Below the pieces are notes generated by a model. That model was not told the origin of the DNA, did no database searches, and was given only the letters and a program-made list of their open reading frames with translations. Made by a program: the position numbers and the translations under genes. A DNA stretch of 64,000 nucleotides from Tunturiibacter gelidiferens (GTDB lineage Bacteria; Acidobacteriota; Terriglobia; Terriglobales; Acidobacteriaceae), in the NCBI RefSeq assembly GCF_013410115.1, contig NZ_JACCCV010000002.1, positions 1,550,001 to 1,614,000 on the forward strand. The letters run 5' to 3'. This document shows positions 62,576-64,000 of the stretch, one piece after another. Numbering within the stretch: the first letter of the stretch is position 1; every line of letters starts with the position of its first letter.

Positions 62576-62918
62576 ATGAAGATCGCCACCCGCGCAGATT
62601 TTGAGATCGAAATAGATGCATCAGTCCTCGCAGGCTATAACTTTGACGGCATGTACTTGCACCGAGCGATATTTGAGGGAGCTGACCTCAAATATTCAAC
62701 TTTTATTGAGGCGGACCTTCAAGGCGCTTACCTGATGGGTGCGGACGCTTCCCACGCAAATTTCACTGATGCCTCGCTTATAAACGGGATTCCTCAACGG
62801 AGCAAACCTTGGCGGGTGTGTTTTTGACAGGACTCGATTGATAGGTGCGACGTTTGACTCTCTGACGATTTGGCCGGAGAATTTCGACCCCACCCTTCAC
62901 GGCGCAATACGAGTCTAA
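62576..62918 (+). pseudogene. Pentapeptide-repeat protein with a one-base insertion
   Basis: From the ATG: FEIEIDASVLAGYNFDGMYLHRAIFEGADLKYSTFIEADLQGAYLMGADASHANFTDASLI, a run of A(D/N)LxX pentapeptides. A GGG at 62786-62788 shifts the frame; removing one G restores NGFLNGANLGGCVFDRTRLIGATFDSLTIWPENFDPTLHGAIRV and the TAA at 62916. So a single base separates this from an intact 113-residue protein. Pentapeptide proteins form right-handed quadrilateral helices, some mimicking DNA. Flanked by repeats (g2) and (h). Confidence 0.8.
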
Positions 62919-62950
62919 GATTCCCTGGCGTAACTGCACCATCCGTTCCT

Positions 62951-63026
62951 CACGAAAAACGGGGCTTTCGGCAACTTCCATGCAGGCAGCACCCGTAGTT
63001 TCCGAAAACGGGACTTTTCGGGAACG
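62951..63026 (+). repeat. Palindromic repeat copies (h) and (i)
   Basis: CACGAAAAACGGGGCTTTCG then GCAACTT (62951-62977), and CCGAAAA-CGGGAC-TTTTCGG (63002-63021), the cleanest copy with a 7-bp stem and 6-base loop. Confidence 0.8.
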
Positions 63027-63151
63027 CTAGCCGCCTATTGGTAAACACAAGCGCGTTTCTCGTTACTGATCGGCCTTTTGGCGCACAAATTATTCTCAAT
63101 GAGCTCTACGTCCCTGAGGTCGTCTTCGGAGAATTCACCCTGCTTTGTCCC

Positions 63152-63180
63152 TTGACAGGCGATGGTCGAATGTCTACTAT
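63152..63180 (+). promoter_or_regulatory. Sigma-70-type promoter of PadR-ADOP pair 2
   Basis: TTGACA (63152-63157), 17-base spacer, TACTAT (63175-63180), 30 bases before the padR ATG. Inverted TCTAC (63174-63178) and GTAGA nearby could be a repressor site, different from the CTGTTGA sites of pair 1. Confidence 0.75.
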
Positions 63181-63210
63181 CACTGCCAGATCGACGGTAG
63201 AGTGTCTTCT

Positions 63211-63567
63211 ATGGCGAAGCGAGCACAGCAACGGGTCGGGCTGCTCCAGGGAACGCTTGACATGCTTATCCTGAGGACCCTTCTCCATGGGCCTGCTCAC
63301 GGTCACCAGATCGGAAAGCATATTCAGAGGACCACGAATGAATTCCTGCAGATGCAGCATGGCTCGCTCTATCCCGCGCTCCATCGCCTGGAAGAACGAG
63401 GATGGGTCGTCTCCAAATGGGAGACTGCGCCGGACCGAAATCGGGAGTTCAAATACTACCGGTTGACTGACAAAGGCAGGAAGCAGTTGCTGGTCGAAGA
63501 GTCGCAGTGGAAGCAGATGGCCGAAGCCGTCGCGCGCGTGATGTGGCCGGTACCCGAGGAGGCCTGA
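63211..63567 (+). CDS. PadR-family transcriptional regulator (pair 2)
   Basis: A 118-residue winged-helix protein starting at 63211 (MAKRAQQRVGLLQGTLDMLILRTLLHGPAHGHQIGKHIQRTTNEFLQMQHGSLYPALHRLEERGWVVSKWETAPDRNREFKYYRLTDKGRKQLLVEESQW). Clearly homologous to pair 1 but with its own variant of the recognition helix and different upstream sites. The stop is TGA directly before the ADOP ATG (one base between), so the two are co-translated. Confidence 0.92.
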   Translation: MAKRAQQRVGLLQGTLDMLILRTLLHGPAHGHQIGKHIQRTTNEFLQMQHGSLYPALHRLEERGWVVSKWETAPDRNREFKYYRLTDKGRKQLLVEESQWKQMAEAVARVMWPVPEEA

Positions 63568-63568
63568 C

Positions 63569-64000
63569 ATGAGATGGTGGCAGATCAAGAAGAGAGATGC
63601 CGACCTGGAGCGGGAGTTGCGCTCCGATCTTGAGTTGGAAGAAGAGGAGCAGCGGGAGGGTGGCGTTTCAGGAGAAGAGGCTCGCTACGCAGCCCTGCGC
63701 GCCTTTGGCAATCCGACTCTTATTCGTGACCAGACACACGCGGTGTGGTCCTGGAGTTGGATTGAATCCCTCGCCCGCGATCTGCGCTTTAGTTTGCGCA
63801 CGCTTCGCCGCACGCCCGGCTTTACGATCATCGCCATTCTCGTGATGGCGTTGGGCATTGGCGCCAACGTCGCGCTGTTCACGGTGGTGCGTGGCGTATT
63901 GCTCAAGCCCTTGCCGTTCCATGATCCGGATCGCCTTGTGATGCTCTACGAGGCGGGCGCTCTTGGGGACGACACGACCGATACCAACGTGGTCTCTGGC
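63569..64000 (+). CDS. ADOP-type FtsX/MacB-like permease (pair 2), 3' end off the window
   Basis: 144 codons visible. N-terminal cytoplasmic segment (KKRDADLERELRSDLELEEEEQREGGVSGEEARYAALRAFGN), SLRTLRRTPGFTIIAILVMALGIGANVALFTVVRGVLLKPLPFHDPDRLVMLYE, the same start architecture as pair 1 (GIGAN helix, LLKPLP, DPDRLV). AGGAGG precedes the ATG. The rest lies to the right of the window. Confidence 0.92.
   Translation, partial: MRWWQIKKRDADLERELRSDLELEEEEQREGGVSGEEARYAALRAFGNPTLIRDQTHAVWSWSWIESLARDLRFSLRTLRRTPGFTIIAILVMALGIGANVALFTVVRGVLLKPLPFHDPDRLVMLYEAGALGDDTTDTNVVSG

Overview
The window reads as chromosome of an Acidobacteriota, most likely a soil-type Terriglobia (Edaphobacter/Granulicella/Terriglobus-like). 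The support is a 1,157-residue TonB receptor of the carboxypeptidase-regulatory-domain type, two PadR + large orphan FtsX permease pairs of the ADOP kind (acidobacterial duplicated orphan permease), a TPR regulator with the N-terminal domain common in Acidobacteria, secreted SBBP/NHL/LVIVD/PD40 propeller proteins, and a high-GC coding style. No rRNA, intact tRNA, CRISPR, transposase or integrase gene was seen.

Left part (1-29.7 kb): an edge-truncated secreted alpha/beta hydrolase and a TonB receptor on the minus strand, then a long plus-strand catabolic block (4.9-15.0 kb): aldehyde dehydrogenase, FadR-type GntR regulator, beta-hydroxyacid dehydrogenase, 2-oxoacid dehydrogenase E1alpha/E1beta, an M24-family hydrolase, E2, a DctA-type carrier and a bicupin. 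Three copies of a GGTATAAC motif in front of the aldehyde dehydrogenase and the regulator look like the GntR operators. A run of predicted secreted beta-propeller proteins follows (15.2-25.2 kb), then a fused MFS/spermidine-synthase-like protein and a secreted sulfatase.

Middle part (29.7-50.5 kb): accessory DNA. A minus-strand ECF42-type sigma factor heads a run of DGPF/YciI proteins mixed with broken genes. Next come a second ECF sigma factor, a three-gene efflux pump (HlyD/MFS/TolC) with a TPR regulator upstream, a pseudo-receiver protein, a ferritin-like/VIT1 fusion with an outer-membrane protein, a PQQ-type sugar dehydrogenase with a cupin, and a TetR-controlled cupin/aldo-keto reductase pair with a clear 24-bp operator. 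The block ends at about 50.4 kb at a decayed 3' half of a tRNA-Glu gene, which looks like the far attachment site of an old genomic island.

Right part (50.5-64 kb): the core sdhCAB operon, PadR-ADOP pair 1 with two inverted-repeat operators, TPR genes, and a stretch (60.0-63.1 kb) of small unrelated, partly broken genes separated by copies of a short imperfect palindrome (consensus near CCGAAAA-CSGGAC-TTTTCGG). The window closes with a second PadR and a truncated second ADOP permease. The repeat-bounded small-gene array is the best candidate for something not described before; the 2-oxoacid dehydrogenase/M24/bicupin operon is the second.
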